DNA of 64,000 nt from contig URHG01000005.1 of the NCBI GenBank assembly GCA_900547555.1, forward strand, positions 1 to 64,000, read 5' to 3'. The translations under genes were made by a program, and so were the position numbers. The notes beneath the pieces were generated by a model. That model had not been told where the DNA came from. It saw nothing but the letters and a program-made list of their open reading frames with translations, and did not search any database. This DNA comes from an uncultured Porphyromonadaceae bacterium (GTDB lineage: Bacteria; Bacteroidota; Bacteroidia; Bacteroidales; UBA11471). Positions 62,222 through 64,000 of the stretch are shown here, in pieces (within the stretch, counting starts at the first letter, position 1; each line of letters begins with the position of its first letter).

Positions 62222-64000
62222 ATGGAGTACTATAACAACAAATTATGTGCAACCTGCGAGGATTTGAGAGCGATTGTCAATTATGACACGCTTAAGAAAA
62301 TGGTTTCTCGAGGGAAAGCCGAGCGGGTTCGCCGACCGAGTGCGGAGTTACCAGCCTTGTATGCTGTCGATAGTCTCCCCTTGAAATATAAAGCAGAGGT
62401 TTACCACCGTTACCCGGACATGAAAGCCCAAGCGGAAAGCAGACCATTTATGGAGAGCATAGAGCCGGACGGTGCCGCTTTGCATTTTTTCCAGACGTAC
62501 CGATTGGACGACGGTAAATTCTTGCCGACGGAAAAACAGACCGAGTACGCCAATAATGCGGCTGTACTGAATGCCTTCCGTGCCGTTTTGGAACGGTCGG
62601 ACAGCCAGCACCGCAGGCAAAGCAAGCGATGCATCAACAAATGTGAGTTCTGGCGCAAGGCGGCAGAGGCATTGCCGCGGATCGCAGATGCATTTCCGCA
62701 CTCCCTGCCGGGAAACCCGCGCAGGTTGCAGGAAAAATTCAACCGGTATTTGCGCGAAGGCTATCCTGTTTTGGTAACAGGCAAATACGGGACCCGCAAT
62801 GCGGCCAAAGTGATCACGGAAGAGCAGGACGGGGTGATTGTCAGGTTATTGTCAGACCCTCGTAATTTCGACAACGAGCAAGTAGCCATGCTGTACAACT
62901 GCATCGGTGAGCATCTCGGCTGGAAGAAAATAACCGTAAGTGCCATCCGTACACGTCGGGAAAAATACGATCTGTTGATATCGGGCGGCCGTCTCGGGGA
63001 AACCCGGTTCCGCAACCAAAAGAGCATGCAGGTGAAACGTTCCCGCCCGACATTGCCTCTCCTGTATTGGACGACGGACGGCTGGACGGCGGAGCTGCTC
63101 TATCAAAAGACGGAGACCCGCAACGGGCGCACGGTTACAACCTACACGAACCGCCTCACGATTGTAATCGTCCTCGACCCTTGCATCAATTACCCGGTCG
63201 GGTATGCGATCGGCGAGCGTGAGACCCCCGAACTCATTAAAGCCGCCCTCCGCAATGCTGCGAACCACACCGCCGAACTTTTCGGACAGCGGTACCGTGT
63301 CAATCAGTTGCAGAGCGACAACTACGGGCGGGGCAACCTCACCCCGATATATCAAGTCATGGGAGCGCAGTACACACCCGCCCGGGCGCACAATGCGAAG
63401 GCAAAGGTTATCGAACCGTTTTTCGGGTATTTCAATAAAAAGTATTGCCAGTTTTATGAAAACTGGTCGGGCTTCGGCATCACCTCGGACAAGAACCGCC
63501 AGCCCAACAGTGAATTTCTGAACAAGAACCGCCACGAATTCCCTACCGAGGAGGAGTGCCGGCGGCTACTCGCGAGTTTCATCGAAAAGGAACGCGCCGA
63601 GAAACGCGCGGAATATGTGAGACTATTTGCCGAACTGCCCGAGGAGCGCAAGTTGCCCCTTTCCGAAGAACAGTACCTACTCGCTGTTGGTGCCGAAACC
63701 GGTTTCCGCAACGCCATCGAAGGGACGGGATTACGCCCGACGATCGGCGGGATAAAACGGGATTACGATTGTTTCGATCCCAAGTTCCGGGAGTACGCGC
63801 ATGTCCGTTGGTCGGTCAAGTACGATCCTGACAATCTCGACCATGTGCTCGCGGTGAACGAGGACGGAACGCTGCGTTTCATGCTCGAGCAGAAACATGT
63901 TCAACCGATGGCGCTTGCCGAACGCAAAGAGGGGGACGCCGAAGCACTCGCACGGGTGCGACAGTTCAACAAACTCCTTGAAGCGGATATCGCCCGGAAA
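62222..64000 (+). CDS. Mu-like DDE transposase, 3' end outside window
   Basis: Open from ATG at 62222 through the last base, 593 codons without a stop, so the gene is incomplete here. The catalytic triad is visible as Asp286 (YWTTDGW), Asp366 (LQSDNYGRG) and Glu398 (AKVIEPFFGYF). The N-terminal ~230 residues are helical and basic and should bind the end repeats. The region after the triad (LLASFIEKERAEKRAEYVRL) resembles the Mu C-terminal domains. The sequence is more G+C-rich than the A+T-rich early region. A MuB-type ATPase gene would be expected next. Confidence 0.88.
   Translation, partial: MEYYNNKLCATCEDLRAIVNYDTLKKMVSRGKAERVRRPSAELPALYAVDSLPLKYKAEVYHRYPDMKAQAESRPFMESIEPDGAALHFFQTYRLDDGKFLPTEKQTEYANNAAVLNAFRAVLERSDSQHRRQSKRCINKCEFWRKAAEALPRIADAFPHSLPGNPRRLQEKFNRYLREGYPVLVTGKYGTRNAAKVITEEQDGVIVRLLSDPRNFDNEQVAMLYNCIGEHLGWKKITVSAIRTRREKYDLLISGGRLGETRFRNQKSMQVKRSRPTLPLLYWTTDGWTAELLYQKTETRNGRTVTTYTNRLTIVIVLDPCINYPVGYAIGERETPELIKAALRNAANHTAELFGQRYRVNQLQSDNYGRGNLTPIYQVMGAQYTPARAHNAKAKVIEPFFGYFNKKYCQFYENWSGFGITSDKNRQPNSEFLNKNRHEFPTEEECRRLLASFIEKERAEKRAEYVRLFAELPEERKLPLSEEQYLLAVGAETGFRNAIEGTGLRPTIGGIKRDYDCFDPKFREYAHVRWSVKYDPDNLDHVLAVNEDGTLRFMLEQKHVQPMALAERKEGDAEALARVRQFNKLLEADIARK

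Larger units (their letters stand above)
60388..64000 (+). mobile_element. Left end of a Mu-like transposable prophage
   Basis: At least 3.6 kb, continuing past the window. Evidence: an end beginning TG at 60388, three copies of ATGAAATG(C/T)ACA, an S24 repressor facing left, a divergent early promoter with an overlapping dyad, a small early protein, and a Mu-like DDE transposase. The gene order repressor, early protein, transposase matches Mu (c, ner, A) and the transposable phages of Bacteroides. The left boundary is inferred from where the host-like basic protein stops; exact ends and the 5-bp target duplication need the right end. Confidence 0.8.

Noticed and set aside
60952..64000. Diversity-generating retroelement in the prophage
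   Set aside because: Known in related transposable phages, but no reverse transcriptase or template/variable repeat is visible within the part of the element in this window.

Overview
The window looks like chromosome from a gut-type Bacteroidales bacterium. The evidence is the partial 16S rRNA, many promoters of the Bacteroidetes type (TTTG, about 19-21 bases, then TAnnTTTG), type IX secretion genes (porQ, gldH, a plug-type DUF5103 protein, sprA), NVEALA and six-bladed-propeller lipoproteins, RNase Y next to zapA, and DUF4199/DUF6048/DUF6452 proteins. The 16S resembles Barnesiellaceae (Barnesiella/Coprobacter) from memory; the genus is an inference.

Layout. 1-923 is the 5' part of a 16S gene leaving the window to the left. 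1.6-6.2 kb holds ispH and cmk, porQ, and a divergent polyprenyl synthase plus tatD. 6.3-9.1 kb has tRNA-Glu, an MFS transporter and a GH28 pectinase. 9.3-14.3 kb is an accessory-looking stretch: a tandem-HTH regulator with a degenerate S24 domain, an ECF sigma factor, an NVEALA peptide with a propeller lipoprotein, a gene remnant and a second propeller lipoprotein. 14.4-21.6 kb is housekeeping: DUF6048/DUF6452, a GT2 glycosyltransferase, DUF4199, SRP RNA with tRNA-Thr, and PASTA/rluD/ddl/acyltransferase. 21.9-28.0 kb has a coiled-coil membrane protein and an ABC-2 export operon without its own ATPase. 28.2-33.6 kb has a propeller lipoprotein, gldH, ricT, rny and zapA with a coiled-coil partner. 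33.9-41.1 kb is an RND efflux operon followed by lpxA and a small LTxxQ-like protein. 41.3-54.4 kb has ung, tRNA-Arg, the plug protein, folB, bactofilin, ruvA, the 7.4-kb sprA and a GlmU-like protein. 54.5-60.2 kb has an FHA protein, an aldo/keto reductase, an acetyltransferase, a XRE-cupin regulator with an acyl-CoA synthetase, and proB.

From about 60,388 to the end of the window lies the left end of a Mu-like transposable prophage. It has three copies of a 12-base end repeat, a leftward S24 repressor with intact catalytic Ser and Lys, a divergent early promoter overlapped by a perfect 9-bp dyad, a small early protein, and a DDE transposase that stays open through the last base. The insertion appears to cut a basic, histone-like chromosomal gene, leaving only its 3' end beside proB. 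This is the most notable accessory feature. No CRISPR array or recognisable defence system was seen.
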